A stretch of DNA of 64,000 nucleotides from Aeromicrobium sp. Root472D3 (lineage in GTDB: Bacteria > Actinomycetota > Actinomycetes > Propionibacteriales > Nocardioidaceae). The position numbers and the translations under genes were made by a program. Numbering within the stretch: the first letter of the stretch is position 1; each line of letters begins with the position of its first letter. Positions 1 through 8,290 of this stretch are shown here, in pieces. Location: contig NZ_LMET01000001.1 in NCBI RefSeq assembly GCF_001426485.1, positions 2,385,750 through 2,449,749 on the forward strand, read 5' to 3'. The notes under the pieces were generated by a model, which searched no databases, was not told the DNA's origin, and was given only the letters and a program-made list of their open reading frames with translations.

Positions 1-392
1 TCGTCCTCGATCGCCGCGACGGTCGTGGCGGGCACGCCCCGCAGGTCGACGTGCAGCGGCGCGATCTCGGGCTCGAGCAGGCGACGCAGCGACGACACCG
101 CCGCCCGCGTCCGGTCGAGCTCGGCCTCGAGCCGTCCGAGGTGGCCGGCCACCCGTGCGGCGCGCGCCTCCGGGTCCGGCGAGGCGATGATGTGCCGGAC
201 GTCCGCCAGCGGCACGTCGAGCTGGCGCAGTCGGTGGATGACCTGGGCCGTCGGGATCTGGTCGACGTCGTACGACCGGTACCCCGTCAGGGGGTCGACG
301 GAGGCGGGGACGAGCAGCTCGGCGTCGTGGTAGCGGCGCAGGGTGCGGACGCTGAGGTGCGTGAAGCGCGAGAACTCGCCGATCGCCATCAT
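1..392 (-). CDS. MerR-family transcriptional regulator (partial, 3' end outside window)
   Basis: The reading frame runs from an ATG at 392 (a second ATG follows at once at 389) to the window edge, giving about 130 residues without a stop. The N-terminus has the MerR winged-helix layout: IGEFSRFTHLSVRTLRRYHD, then a GYRSYD turn, then a Leu/Arg-rich region and a coiled-coil dimerisation helix. This matches the BltR/TipA-like branch, in which the missing C-terminus normally binds an effector. The start faces a divergent SnoaL-like gene across a GC-rich palindrome typical of MerR operators with a stretched -35/-10 spacer. Autoregulation and control of the neighbour are inferred; the ligand is unknown. 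Confidence 0.85.
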   Translation of the reverse strand, partial: MMAIGEFSRFTHLSVRTLRRYHDAELLVPASVDPLTGYRSYDVDQIPTAQVIHRLRQLDVPLADVRHIIASPDPEARAARVAGHLGRLEAELDRTRAAVSSLRRLLEPEIAPLHVDLRGVPATTVAAIED

Positions 393-406
393 GCGTCCAG
401 TCTTCA

Positions 407-425
407 CCCTCCCCCGGGGAGAGGG
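407..425. promoter_or_regulatory. Candidate MerR operator between divergent genes
   Basis: A near-perfect GC palindrome (CCCTCCCCC/GGGGAGAGGG) lies between the MerR start (392) and the SnoaL-like start (440). The shape matches operators bound by actinobacterial MerR regulators, which sit within the promoter spacer. The assignment rests on position and symmetry only. Confidence 0.5.
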
Positions 426-439
426 CCCACGCTGGGGGC

Positions 440-784
440 ATGACCTCCTCCGAGCATTCGATCTCCGTGCCCCACCCGATCCGCACCTTCCTGGACGCCC
501 ACGGGGCCGACGACGCGCCGGCCGCCATCCGCTGCTTCTCCCCCGATGCCGTGGTGACAGACCAGGGCGAGACGTTCCGCGGCACCGACGCGATCCTGCG
601 CTTCCTGGGCGACGCCGGCAGCGAGTACACCTACACGTCCGAGGAGACGGGCACCGATCGCCCGGACCACGAGCACTGGGTCGTCGCGATCCGCCTGGTG
701 GGCGACTTCCCCGGCGGCGTCGCCGACGTGCGCTACCGGTTCACCCTCGACGACGACCGGATCACCGAGCTGCACATCGGCTGA
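440..784 (+). CDS. SnoaL-like / NTF2-fold protein
   Basis: This 114-residue protein has the single-domain NTF2/SnoaL pattern: an N-terminal helix (HPIRTFLDAHGADD), FSPDAVVTDQGETFRG, then alternating strands ending in FTLDDDRITELHIG. Proteins of this fold act as cyclases, isomerases or binding proteins; nothing here identifies a substrate. The ATG lies only about 15 nt downstream of the palindrome at 407-425, so it is probably controlled by the divergent MerR regulator. The length is normal for the family. Confidence 0.75.
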   Translation: MTSSEHSISVPHPIRTFLDAHGADDAPAAIRCFSPDAVVTDQGETFRGTDAILRFLGDAGSEYTYTSEETGTDRPDHEHWVVAIRLVGDFPGGVADVRYRFTLDDDRITELHIG

Positions 785-787
785 CGG

Positions 788-1213
788 TCACGACGCCGTG
801 TAGTGGTTACCGATCGCCGCGCGGATCTCGTCGTGCAGGTACGGCCCGTCGAGCGGGACCGGACGACGGACCGGCTGGGGCGCGATCGCCCCCAGCTGCT
901 CCGACGACAGCGCGAACACGACGCGCCGCAGACCGACGCGGTCGATCACGCCCGTGCACATCGCGCACGGCTGGCAGCTCGTGAACATCGTGACCTCGGC
1001 CGCCTCGACCGGGGTCAGCTCGCGGGCGGCCCACATCGCGAGCTTGAGCTCGGGGTGCGCCGTCTCGTCACCCGTCGACCGCGCGGTGTTGCGGTCCTCG
1101 GCCAGCACCGAGCCGTCGGGTGCGGCCAGGAGCGACGCGAACGGCGCCTCGCCGTCGCGGCGCGCGCCGGCGGCCAGGTCGATGACGCGGCGCAGGAGGG
1201 TCTCGTCGTCCAT
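788..1213 (-). CDS. Nucleoside/cytidine-type deaminase
   Basis: This 141-residue protein belongs to the zinc-dependent cytidine/guanine deaminase superfamily. The zinc site is visible as H53-P-E55 (in place of the common HAE) and P-C83-A-M-C86, with E55 as the expected proton shuttle. Such enzymes hydrolytically deaminate free nucleosides or bases, and the size fits guanine-deaminase-like or TadA-like free-standing enzymes. The true substrate cannot be read from sequence. It ends 3 nt after the convergent SnoaL-like gene and lies in the same direction as the DeoR gene upstream (17 nt gap), so the two may be co-transcribed. That would fit a role in nucleoside catabolism. Confidence 0.85.
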   Translation of the reverse strand: MDDETLLRRVIDLAAGARRDGEAPFASLLAAPDGSVLAEDRNTARSTGDETAHPELKLAMWAARELTPVEAAEVTMFTSCQPCAMCTGVIDRVGLRRVVFALSSEQLGAIAPQPVRRPVPLDGPYLHDEIRAAIGNHYTAS

Positions 1214-1230
1214 GCCCCCACCCTAGGGGC

Positions 1231-1986
1231 TCAGCAGAGGTGGACGACGACACCGAGGTCGCGGAACATCGCCACCAGGTCGTCCGGTGCGTCCTTCGTG
1301 GTGACGAGGTGCGTCAGGTCCTCGGGGCCGGCGAACCGGAACGTCGACGAGCGACTCAGCTTCTCGGCGCCCGCGACCAGGACCGTCCGGCTCGACGCCG
1401 CGATGACCGCCCGCTTGAGCGCGGCGTCCTCGAACGTCGTCGACGTCAGCCCGTGCGTCGACGAGGCCGAGCACGCACCGATCACCGCGACGTCGGCCCG
1501 CACGTCGCGGACGGCCTCGAGGCCCGCGACCGTCATGGCGAGGTTGTCGGTCTCGACCGGGCCGCCCGGCACCGTGACGTAGGCGCCGGGTCGTGACGCG
1601 AGGGCGGCCGCGGCGTGCAACGACAGGGCGAGCGCGGTGACCGGACGTCCCGCCAGGCACCGGGCGACCTCGAGGCACGTCGTGCCGTTGTCGACGATGA
1701 CCGACTCGTGGTCGGCGACGAGGCCGGCGGCGACCTCGGCCAGCGCGAGCTTGGCGTCGAGGTCGCTGTCGAGGCGGGACGAGAACGGCAGGGGGCTGCC
1801 GCGCTTGAAGGCCTGGCGCGCCCCGCCGTGCGTCCGGCTCAGCGCGCCGTGCGACGCGAGCTCGGCGAGGTCGCGGCGGATCGTGACGGCCGAGGCGCCC
1901 GTCAGCTCGACGAGATCGGCCACCAGCACCTCACGGCGACCGCTGATCGCGTGGATGATCGCCTTGTGTCGAAGTGATCGCTGCAC
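1231..1986 (-). CDS. DeoR/GlpR-family transcriptional regulator
   Basis: About 251 residues. The N-terminal DeoR helix-turn-helix (LVELTGASAVTIRRDLAELASHGALSRTHGGA) is followed by a DeoRC sugar-phosphate-sensing domain of the isomerase-like fold, including the DNGTT motif. GTG at 1986 is preferred because the protein then starts at the conserved MQRSLRHKAI; a TTG at 1998 would add four residues. It is divergent from an MFS transporter whose start is 30 nt away, and an inverted repeat covers the gap, so it probably represses the transporter. The effector is unknown; this family normally responds to phosphorylated sugars or nucleosides. Confidence 0.88.
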   Translation of the reverse strand: MQRSLRHKAIIHAISGRREVLVADLVELTGASAVTIRRDLAELASHGALSRTHGGARQAFKRGSPLPFSSRLDSDLDAKLALAEVAAGLVADHESVIVDNGTTCLEVARCLAGRPVTALALSLHAAAALASRPGAYVTVPGGPVETDNLAMTVAGLEAVRDVRADVAVIGACSASSTHGLTSTTFEDAALKRAVIAASSRTVLVAGAEKLSRSSTFRFAGPEDLTHLVTTKDAPDDLVAMFRDLGVVVHLC

Positions 1987-2002
1987 GTGATCATCCAATC
2001 AC
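1987..2002. promoter_or_regulatory. Inverted repeat GTGAT-N6-ATCAC, candidate DeoR operator
   Basis: The exact inverted repeat GTGAT-N6-ATCAC sits between the divergent DeoR and MFS starts and just upstream of a TACGGT -10 box (2004-2009) for the MFS gene. A further GTGATC copy begins at 1975. Repression of the transporter by the DeoR protein is inferred from this position. Confidence 0.5.
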
Positions 2003-2015
2003 CTACGGTCGTGCC

Positions 2016-3245
2016 GTGACATCCACCTCCGCACCGTCCTCGGCCGATCGACGCGGCCGTCTGGGCGCCTCCCTGATGTTCTTCACCAACGGCGTCCTGT
2101 TCAGCGCGCTGCTGCCGCGGTATCCCGAGATCAAGGCGCACTTCGGCCTGAGCGACACGCAGTTCGGGCTGACGGTCGTGGCGTTCGCGGCCGGTGCGAT
2201 CTGCGCCGCGGCCGCTGCCGCTCCGATGATCCGGCGGTGGGGCGCCACCCGGGTGACGTGGGTGGGCTCGATCGTCCTGGCGACGACGATGGCGGTCGCG
2301 GGCGGGAGCCCCAGCGCGTGGGTGTTCGCCGCCGCGCTCTTCGCCGCCGGCCTGACCGACGCGATCGTCGACGCGGCGCAGAACGTCGCCGGCATCGCGG
2401 TCGAGAAGTCGTACGGACGGTCGATCATCAACTCGCTGCACGCGGTGTGGAGCCTCGGCGCGGCGACCGGAGGCGTGATCGGCGCGGTGTCGGCGGCTCT
2501 CGACGTCGGCATCGGGGTACAGATGGTCGTCAACGGGACGGTGTGGAGCATCGCCGCGCTGGTCGCGAGTCGCCTCGTGACGTCCGGGGCCGCCGCCCAG
2601 CCCGTCGTCGACGCGCCAGCTGCGACGGCAGCGGCCGAGGCGGGCTCGCCGCGAGCGTGGCGCCTGCTCGCGCCGCTGGTGCTGCTCGCGATCTGCGGCA
2701 CGCTGATCGAGGACATCGCCAACAACTGGTCCGTGCTGTTCATGCGGGACGAGACGACCGCTCCGGTGGCCGTCGCCGGTCTGGCCGTCTCCGTGATGAT
2801 CGGTGCCCAGTTCGTCGGCCGCCTGCTGGGCGACCGGATGACCGACCGGTGGGGACGCGAGGGCGTCGCTCGCGCCGGCGGTGTCCTGATCGGCCTCGGC
2901 ATGGTCGTCGCGGCCACCAGCCCCACGGCGGCGGTCGCTCTCGTCGGGTTCGCCCTGGCCGGCTTCGGCAGCGCGACGCTCGTTCCCGCGGCCTTCGCCG
3001 CAGCCGACCGGGTGCCGGGCCTGTCACCGGGCACGGGAGTCGCGATGCTCGGCTGGCTGATGCGGCTCGGGTTCCTCGTCACGTCACCGTGCGTCGGGGC
3101 GCTGTCCGACGCGACCGACCTGCGCGTCGCCCTCGCGATCCCGGTCGGCGCGGGCGTCGTCGCGGCGGTCATCGCGCACCTCGCGTCGAGGAGACGCCAC
3201 GCGGCTCGAGCGGATGTGGTGCCGGGTGACATGCTGGAACCCTGA
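2016..3245 (+). CDS. MFS transporter
   Basis: A 409-residue major facilitator with about 12 hydrophobic segments, the N-terminal half opening with SLMFFTNGVLFSALLPRYPEIK. Family features include RRWGATRVTWVG after helix 2, a central charged and Ala-rich loop near residue 190, and GRLLGDRMTDRWGRE in the second half. It resembles YbjJ/fucose-permease-like carriers; the substrate is unknown. GTG at 2016 is chosen because a TACGGT -10 box ends 6 nt before it, giving a leaderless transcript, and the residues before it would not form a membrane protein start. Control by the divergent DeoR regulator is likely. Confidence 0.85.
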   Translation: MTSTSAPSSADRRGRLGASLMFFTNGVLFSALLPRYPEIKAHFGLSDTQFGLTVVAFAAGAICAAAAAAPMIRRWGATRVTWVGSIVLATTMAVAGGSPSAWVFAAALFAAGLTDAIVDAAQNVAGIAVEKSYGRSIINSLHAVWSLGAATGGVIGAVSAALDVGIGVQMVVNGTVWSIAALVASRLVTSGAAAQPVVDAPAATAAAEAGSPRAWRLLAPLVLLAICGTLIEDIANNWSVLFMRDETTAPVAVAGLAVSVMIGAQFVGRLLGDRMTDRWGREGVARAGGVLIGLGMVVAATSPTAAVALVGFALAGFGSATLVPAAFAAADRVPGLSPGTGVAMLGWLMRLGFLVTSPCVGALSDATDLRVALAIPVGAGVVAAVIAHLASRRRHAARADVVPGDMLEP

Positions 3246-3307
3246 ACGTCGCCCGGACCCCGCGACTCGTCACCCCACGAGAAGCGAAGAGAGTCCGCGA
3301 TGCAGCA

Positions 3308-3577
3308 GTGAGCGCCACCGTGATCTACGAGTTCGAGAGCCGGGCGAGCGCCGAGGCCGTCGCGGCGGCGGTGATCCTGCTGCCCGAGGTGGTGCGGATG
3401 TCGCTCTCGCGTGACCCGGCCGTCGTGTCGGTCGACATCGACCTGGACGACCCGTCGGGCTTCGACCGGGTGACCCGGACGATCGACGCGGTCGCCCCGA
3501 GCGCGCGGCGATCGTTCGCCCAGCGGAGCGCGGACGTGCTGAACCGGGCCATCACGCACCACGAGGACGACGTCTGA
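3308..3577 (+). CDS. Hypothetical 89-residue protein
   Basis: A small acidic protein beginning GTG (SATVIYEFESRASAEAVAAAV). It has an alternating beta-alpha pattern and no signal peptide or membrane segment. I do not recognise a family. The predicted compact alpha/beta fold with a VSVDIDLDDP strand might suggest a ligand-binding or Pcc1-like fold, but this is too weak to name. It stands 62 nt after the MFS gene and 18 nt before another hypothetical gene in the same direction, so the pair could be one transcript. Confidence 0.6.
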   Translation: MSATVIYEFESRASAEAVAAAVILLPEVVRMSLSRDPAVVSVDIDLDDPSGFDRVTRTIDAVAPSARRSFAQRSADVLNRAITHHEDDV

Positions 3578-3595
3578 CTCTGGCAGTCTTGGTCC

Positions 3596-3937
3596 GTGCG
3601 CCAGGAACAGGACTACTTCAACCGCCGGGTCGTCGTCGACGACGCAGCGGTGTGGGTCACCCTGCGCCCCCGCGGCAGCGAGCTCCGTGACCTGACGAAG
3701 GGTGTCGAGGTCGTCCACTGGTTCAGCGCCCTCCCGGGCGTCGTCAGCATCGTCGGATGGGTGCTCCACCACACCGTGTACCGCAGCCGGTGGCTCGTCG
3801 ACGCCGACCCCGTCCTCCGCCTCGAGCCGATGCCCAAGCGCGCGGCGGAGCGCGCGTTCCTCGATCTGCTCGACTGGTTGCAGAACGGTCGACCGCCGGC
3901 CGAGTTCGTCCCCACTCCCCCCATCGAAGGAAGCTGA
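3596..3937 (+). CDS. Hypothetical 113-residue protein
   Basis: A soluble protein of 113 residues starting at GTG 3596, with FNRRVVVDDAAVWVTLRPRG near the N-terminus and a Pro-rich C-terminus. No catalytic motif or family is recognised. It ends 1 nt before the ATG of the RibD-C-type reductase, which points to co-transcription and possible translational coupling. Confidence 0.6.
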   Translation: MRQEQDYFNRRVVVDDAAVWVTLRPRGSELRDLTKGVEVVHWFSALPGVVSIVGWVLHHTVYRSRWLVDADPVLRLEPMPKRAAERAFLDLLDWLQNGRPPAEFVPTPPIEGS

Positions 3938-3938
3938 C

Positions 3939-4580
3939 ATGACCCGTGTGCGCGTCGACCTGAACATCTCGCTGGACGGGTACGCCTCGGGTGGTCAGAG
4001 TGCCGAGAACCCGATGGGCGAGGACTGGGGCCGACTCATGGACGCCTACACCGCCACCCGCACGATGCAGCAGCGGGTGTTCGGCGACACCACCGGCGCC
4101 GGCACCACGGGTGTCGACGACGCCTACGCCGCCGCGTACTTCGAGGGCGTCGGCGCCGAGATCCTCGGCGCCGGCATGTTCGGCCTCCACGCCCATCCCG
4201 ACGACCCGGCCTGGCAGGGCTGGTGGGGTGACGAGCCCCCGTTCGGCATGCCGGTGTTCGTCCTCACCCACACGGCGCCCCGTCCGTCGTTGACCTTGGG
4301 TGGGACGACCTTCCACTTCCGCGACGCGCTCGTCGACGAGGTGCTCGCCGAGGCCGTCGCGGCGGCGGACGGCCAGGACGTCCGCATCGGCGGCGGCGTC
4401 GGCACCGCGCGCGACTTCCTGCAGGCGGGCCTCGTCGACGACGTGCACCTCGCGATCGCCCCGATCGTCCTCGGGCGAGGTGTCCGGGTGTGGGGCGGGC
4501 TGGGCGGCCTCGACCTCACGCACCGGGTCACGACCGAGATCGCCGAGAGCGGCACGACCCACGTGACGTTCCGGCGCTAG
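3939..4580 (+). CDS. Dihydrofolate-reductase-family (RibD C-terminal domain) protein
   Basis: A 213-residue protein with the RibD_C/DHFR fold typical of stand-alone actinobacterial reductases. It starts VRVDLNISLDGYASG, has the nucleotide-loop motif RIGGGVGTARDFLQAGLVDDVHL near residue 150, and ends PIVLGRGVRVW. These proteins probably use NADPH to reduce pterin- or pyrimidine-like substrates, but most, including this one, have no proven reaction. The start is the ATG at 3939, directly after the preceding stop. There is no riboflavin pathway gene nearby, so a role in riboflavin synthesis is not suggested. Confidence 0.85.
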   Translation: MTRVRVDLNISLDGYASGGQSAENPMGEDWGRLMDAYTATRTMQQRVFGDTTGAGTTGVDDAYAAAYFEGVGAEILGAGMFGLHAHPDDPAWQGWWGDEPPFGMPVFVLTHTAPRPSLTLGGTTFHFRDALVDEVLAEAVAAADGQDVRIGGGVGTARDFLQAGLVDDVHLAIAPIVLGRGVRVWGGLGGLDLTHRVTTEIAESGTTHVTFRR

Positions 4581-4581
4581 C

Positions 4582-4902
4582 TCAGTCGCCCCGCCGCTCG
4601 GGCGGGGGCGAGATCAGCAGAGGGCCGGCCCGACCGGGGAGGTTGAACTCGCCACCGGCGCGCCAGCGCCCCACGCCGGCCAGCACGAGAGGCACACCTC
4701 GGCAGACCAGGAGGGCGGCCAGACCGAGCTGGAACGGGTCGACCACGCCCAGTGCGAGGCACATCGTCGACCACCCCACGCCGAGCGTGATCGCGACGAT
4801 GCCCCAGATCGCGCTGTTCCTGAACGTCCGCTCCTGCCGAAGACGTCGGGCTCGCGCCCTGTCGGCAGCAAGCCACCGGCGCAGTGACCGTCCGCGTGTC
4901 AT
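4582..4902 (-). CDS. Small membrane protein, hypothetical
   Basis: 106 residues with a basic N-terminus (about 25 residues, rich in Arg) and two hydrophobic segments (IWGIVAITLGVGWSTMCLAL, and FQLGLAALLVCRGVPLVLAGVG). The tail ends in a Pro/Arg-rich stretch. No family is recognised. It is downstream of the MarR gene on the same strand with an 11 nt gap, so it is probably co-transcribed with it. Confidence 0.55.
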   Translation of the reverse strand: MTRGRSLRRWLAADRARARRLRQERTFRNSAIWGIVAITLGVGWSTMCLALGVVDPFQLGLAALLVCRGVPLVLAGVGRWRAGGEFNLPGRAGPLLISPPPERRGD

Positions 4903-4913
4903 CGGTCCCCTCG

Positions 4914-5366
4914 TCAGCTCGTGAAGACGGCGAGGATGGCGTGCAGGTCGACGTTCATCTGCTCGGACGTCGCATCGTCGATGCCCATCGCTGCCGGGGT
5001 GAAGGCGGCGCGGACGTCGGGCGTGACCCGGTCGAGCAGAGCGCGTCCCGCGGGCGAGGCGTGCACCGCGATCGGCAGGCCCGGGCCCGGGGGCGGGGTG
5101 CGCTCGATGAGTCCGCGCTCCTCCATCGTCCGGAGCATCTCCCCCACCGACTGGGGCGTGGCGAGCACCTCGCGGGCCAGCGCGGCCTGGCTGAGACCCG
5201 GCTGCTCCACGAGGTGGAGCAGGACGCTGAAGTGCGACGGCGCGAGGTCGTGGGGGGCCAGCGTGGCGGCGAAGACGCGACTCATCGCGTGGGAGACCCG
5301 CACCAGGGTGAGAGCCGTGAAGGCATCGGGGTCTCCGCCGCTCCAGCCATCACGTGCCTCGATCAT
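4914..5366 (-). CDS. MarR-family transcriptional regulator
   Basis: 150 residues with the MarR winged-helix core: SHFSVLLHLVEQPGLSQAAL, then LATPQSVGEMLRTMEERGLI, then the wing ERTPPPG and a C-terminal dimer helix. Start ATG at 5366. It is divergent from an MMPL exporter across a 28-bp palindrome that overlaps the promoter region. The usual arrangement is repression of the exporter until a lipophilic ligand is bound; this is inferred from context. Confidence 0.88.
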   Translation of the reverse strand: MIEARDGWSGGDPDAFTALTLVRVSHAMSRVFAATLAPHDLAPSHFSVLLHLVEQPGLSQAALAREVLATPQSVGEMLRTMEERGLIERTPPPGPGLPIAVHASPAGRALLDRVTPDVRAAFTPAAMGIDDATSEQMNVDLHAILAVFTS

Positions 5367-5377
5367 GAGTCGAGTGT

Positions 5378-5405
5378 AAGGTCCCTGATAGCCATCAGGT
5401 TCCTT
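5378..5405. promoter_or_regulatory. 28-bp palindrome, candidate MarR operator
   Basis: The symmetric sequence AAGG-N2-CCTGAT-N4-ATCAGG-N2-CCTT lies 11 nt upstream of the MarR start and 24 nt upstream of the MMPL start. Ten positions per arm are exactly symmetric. Binding would block both divergent promoters. Confidence 0.65.
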
Positions 5406-5429
5406 ATACCCACGGACGGACATCGTCGC

Positions 5430-7541
5430 ATGCGCGCTCTCACCACCCTGGTCCTGAAGCACCGGATCGTCGTCGCACTGACGTGGTTGCTCGTCGCGGT
5501 GGCGGGTGCCGTCACCGCCCCCACGACGGTCGACCGGCTCTCGTTCGACTTCGCCCTGCCGGGCCAGGCGGCGTACGAGACCAACGAGCAGATCATCGAG
5601 CAGTTCGGCAACGGCGGGCTGAATGATCCGCTGCTGCTCGTCGTGAAGGGCGACGGTGCCGCCGAGCGGGCCGGCGCGGTGGCGGACGCCGCCCGTGACG
5701 CCGTGCCCGGCACCCGCACCGTCGCGCCGGGCGACGACGGCGCCGACGTGCTGGCCGTGAGCGGGGACGAGGCGGTGGCGGTGGCCTATCCCCCGGTCGT
5801 CCCCGGTGCCGATCCGTACCTGGAGGCGGCACCAGCCCTCGAGAAGATCGCCCAAGGTGCGTCGTCCGACGGCGTCGAGGTCACCCTGACGGGGTTCAGC
5901 GTCCTCGAGGAGGGCGGCGGCGGAGACCGCAGCATCCTCTTCGAGATCCTGCTGGGCGGCATCGGTGCCTTGGTCGTCCTGGCCCTCGTGTTCGGGTCGC
6001 TGCTCGCCGGGCTGCCGCTGCTCGTGGCGGCGTTCTCGATCCTCGGCACGTTCCTGGCGCTGTTCGGGCTGACCTACGTGACCGACGTGTCGGCCGTGGT
6101 CGAGTACCTCATCGCGCTGATCGGTCTCGGTGTGGCGATCGACTACTCGTTGCTGGTCGTCACGCGCTGGCGGGAGGAGCGCGCCAAGGGCCTCGACAAC
6201 GACGACGCCGTGCGCACGGCGATGGCGACCGCGGGTCACTCGGTGCTGTTCAGCGGCGTGACGGTCGCCGTGTCGCTGGCTGCTCTCGTGCTCGTCCCGA
6301 TCCCGTTCCTGCGCAGCATCGGTCTGGGCGGGCTGCTGATCCCGCTGTTCAGCGTCGCGATCTCGCTGACGCTCGTGCCGGCGCTGCTGAGCGCGATCGG
6401 TCCGAGGCTCAACTGGCCGCGGCGCAAGCCCGCCGTCACGCGCAGCAGGCTGTGGGCACGCATCACGACCGGCGTGCTGCGCCACCGTTGGCTCACGGTC
6501 GTCGGCTCGGTCGCCGTCCTGCTGGCCCTGGCCGCCCCGGCGCTGAACCTGACGCTCGGGACGCCGCAGGTCAGCGGCGTGTCGTCCTCGACCCCTGCGT
6601 CGTCGGCGCTGACGTCAGCGGTGTCGGCCGGACTGCCGGACGGCGTGGTGCGTCCGACCGAGGTGCTCGTCGAGGACGCCGACGCCCCCGCCGTCCTCGA
6701 CCGGCTCCAGCGCGTGGACGGCGTCGCGGCTGCGACTGCTCCGACGTCGGACGGCTGGACCGTCGACGGGCAGGCGCTCCTGCAGGTCTGGACGACCGCC
6801 GATCCGTCCAGCGACGCCGGGCGCGCGACGCTCGACCGGGTCCGCGACGTCGCCGACGACACGGGCGCCCGCGTGGGCGGCACGCCCGCGGAGGACGCCG
6901 ACTTCGTCACCGCCGTCTACGGCGACGTCGTCTGGGTCGTGCTGGGGGTCGCGATCGTGACGTTCCTGCTGCTGGCACGCGCCCTGCGATCGCTGTGGTT
7001 GCCGATCAAGGCGCTCGCGCTCAACGTGCTGTCGCTGGCCGCGGCCTACGGCGTGACGGTGCTGATCTGGCAGGACGGCTTCGGGTCGGAGCTGTTGTTC
7101 AACCAGTCGGCGTCCGGCGTCATCACGATCTGGGTGCCCATCGCGGCCTTCGCGTTCCTGTTCGGCCTGTCGATGGACTACGAGGTGTTCCTCCTGTCAC
7201 GGATGCGCGAGGAGTACGACCGCCTCATGGCACCGGATGCCGAGGAGGTGATCGACGCACGCACCGCGACCGACCGTGCCGTCGTCGAGGGCATCGCCAA
7301 CACCGGACGCCTCGTCACCTCCGCCGCGCTGATCCTGTTCTTCGCGTTCATCGCCCTCTCGACCGTCCCGACCGTCGAGGTCAAGGTGCTGGCCACGGCG
7401 TTGGCGCTCGGCATCGCGATCGATGCACTCATCGTCCGCGGCCTGCTGGCGCCGGCACTGGTCGGCGTCCTCGGCCGTGCCAACTGGACCATGCCACGTG
7501 CCCTCCGGCGCGTGCTCTTCCTGCCCGACGAGCCCCACTGA
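5430..7541 (+). CDS. MMPL-family (RND superfamily) membrane exporter
   Basis: 703 residues with the MMPL plan: helix 1 at about residues 11-33, a large periplasmic-side domain (about 35-180), five helices including GVAIDYSLLVVTRWREER, a cytoplasmic linker, then a second half repeating the pattern with GLSMDYEVFLLSRMREEY. The Asp-Tyr pairs in these two motifs are the proton-relay residues of MmpL proteins. Relatives export lipids or lipophilic drugs. The divergent MarR gene and its palindrome suggest inducible efflux; the substrate is not known. The ATG at 5430 gives the expected MRALTTLVLKHR cytoplasmic start. Confidence 0.9.
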   Translation: MRALTTLVLKHRIVVALTWLLVAVAGAVTAPTTVDRLSFDFALPGQAAYETNEQIIEQFGNGGLNDPLLLVVKGDGAAERAGAVADAARDAVPGTRTVAPGDDGADVLAVSGDEAVAVAYPPVVPGADPYLEAAPALEKIAQGASSDGVEVTLTGFSVLEEGGGGDRSILFEILLGGIGALVVLALVFGSLLAGLPLLVAAFSILGTFLALFGLTYVTDVSAVVEYLIALIGLGVAIDYSLLVVTRWREERAKGLDNDDAVRTAMATAGHSVLFSGVTVAVSLAALVLVPIPFLRSIGLGGLLIPLFSVAISLTLVPALLSAIGPRLNWPRRKPAVTRSRLWARITTGVLRHRWLTVVGSVAVLLALAAPALNLTLGTPQVSGVSSSTPASSALTSAVSAGLPDGVVRPTEVLVEDADAPAVLDRLQRVDGVAAATAPTSDGWTVDGQALLQVWTTADPSSDAGRATLDRVRDVADDTGARVGGTPAEDADFVTAVYGDVVWVVLGVAIVTFLLLARALRSLWLPIKALALNVLSLAAAYGVTVLIWQDGFGSELLFNQSASGVITIWVPIAAFAFLFGLSMDYEVFLLSRMREEYDRLMAPDAEEVIDARTATDRAVVEGIANTGRLVTSAALILFFAFIALSTVPTVEVKVLATALALGIAIDALIVRGLLAPALVGVLGRANWTMPRALRRVLFLPDEPH

Positions 7542-7548
7542 GGCGTGG

Positions 7549-8213
7549 TCAGGCGGCCGGGTTCACCGGTTCGGGTCTGGTGGTCCGGTGCAGGATGCCG
7601 TGCCCCTTGCAGGTGTGGTGCCTTCTGCACAACGGTCCGAGGTTGTCTCCCTTGGTGGGGCCTTCGGGGTACGGCACCCGTTGGCAGGTCCGTAGAGGAA
7701 TCTGAGGGCGACGTCGAGGATGTCGGGGGCAAATCTGCTGAGGTATTCGTGGGCCAGGACGTCCGCGCCGATCGTGTCGGTGATGATGCGGTGCCAGAAC
7801 GTGCTCCCAGAACCGACGATGTCGGCGATCCACTGGGCGGGAACGCCCCAGGTGCCGTCGGTGGACTCGGCGAAGCCGGGGTTCGCGCCGGCCAGGACGT
7901 CCGCGCCGATCGTGACGCCGATGTTCGCGTCGATCGCGGCCTCGGTGGCGCCGGAGTCGGTGCACCACGCGACCAGCAGGTCGGCCTCACGCTGCACCAC
8001 CTGCCCCTCCGACAATCCCATCGCCTCACCGATGGCCAGCGCGATCGCGCCGCGCTCGACCAGCCGCCGCATCGGCGACTCCAGCGACTCGGTCCGCGCC
8101 ATCTCGGCGTCACGGAACTCCAGCATCGCCACCACCGACCGCGCCTCAGCCCGCGCCTGCTCCCGAGCGACGTCACCCAGGACGTCGATCGGAGCTGCAA
8201 TCGACGAGACCAT
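7549..8213 (-). pseudogene. Decayed DUF222/HNH endonuclease (13E12-repeat type) gene
   Basis: The N-terminal frame (from 8213) has DUF222 hallmarks: RDAEMARTESLESPMRRLVE and, further on, STFWHRIITDTIGADVLAHEYLSRFAPDILDVAL. Near 7690 the frame changes: the HNH tail (YPEGPTKGDNLGPLCRRHHTCKGHG) continues in another frame to a stop at 7549. The first Cys/Asp-His half of the HNH motif is missing, and the total of about 220 codons is roughly half of the usual 400 or more, so an internal deletion is likely after the QREADLL segment. Such genes are frequent multicopy families in actinobacteria. This copy cannot make an active nuclease. Confidence 0.8.
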
Positions 8214-8290
8214 ACCTCAAACCTGGACGCCACCACCGACACTCGACCGTAGCGAGAAGAAGGCTGTGAACAACCCGCACGATCGCCCCG

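Noticed and set aside
2003-3967. Long open frame (654 codons) on the minus strand opposite the MFS and small genes
   Set aside because: It is a product of high GC: the predicted protein is Arg/Ala/Thr/Pro-rich without a fold, while the plus-strand genes show clear families and start signals.
4588-4612. GC-rich stem-loop as a terminator after the RibD-C-type gene
   Set aside because: It lies inside the 3' end of the small membrane protein gene and the stem is imperfect; kept out for lack of support.
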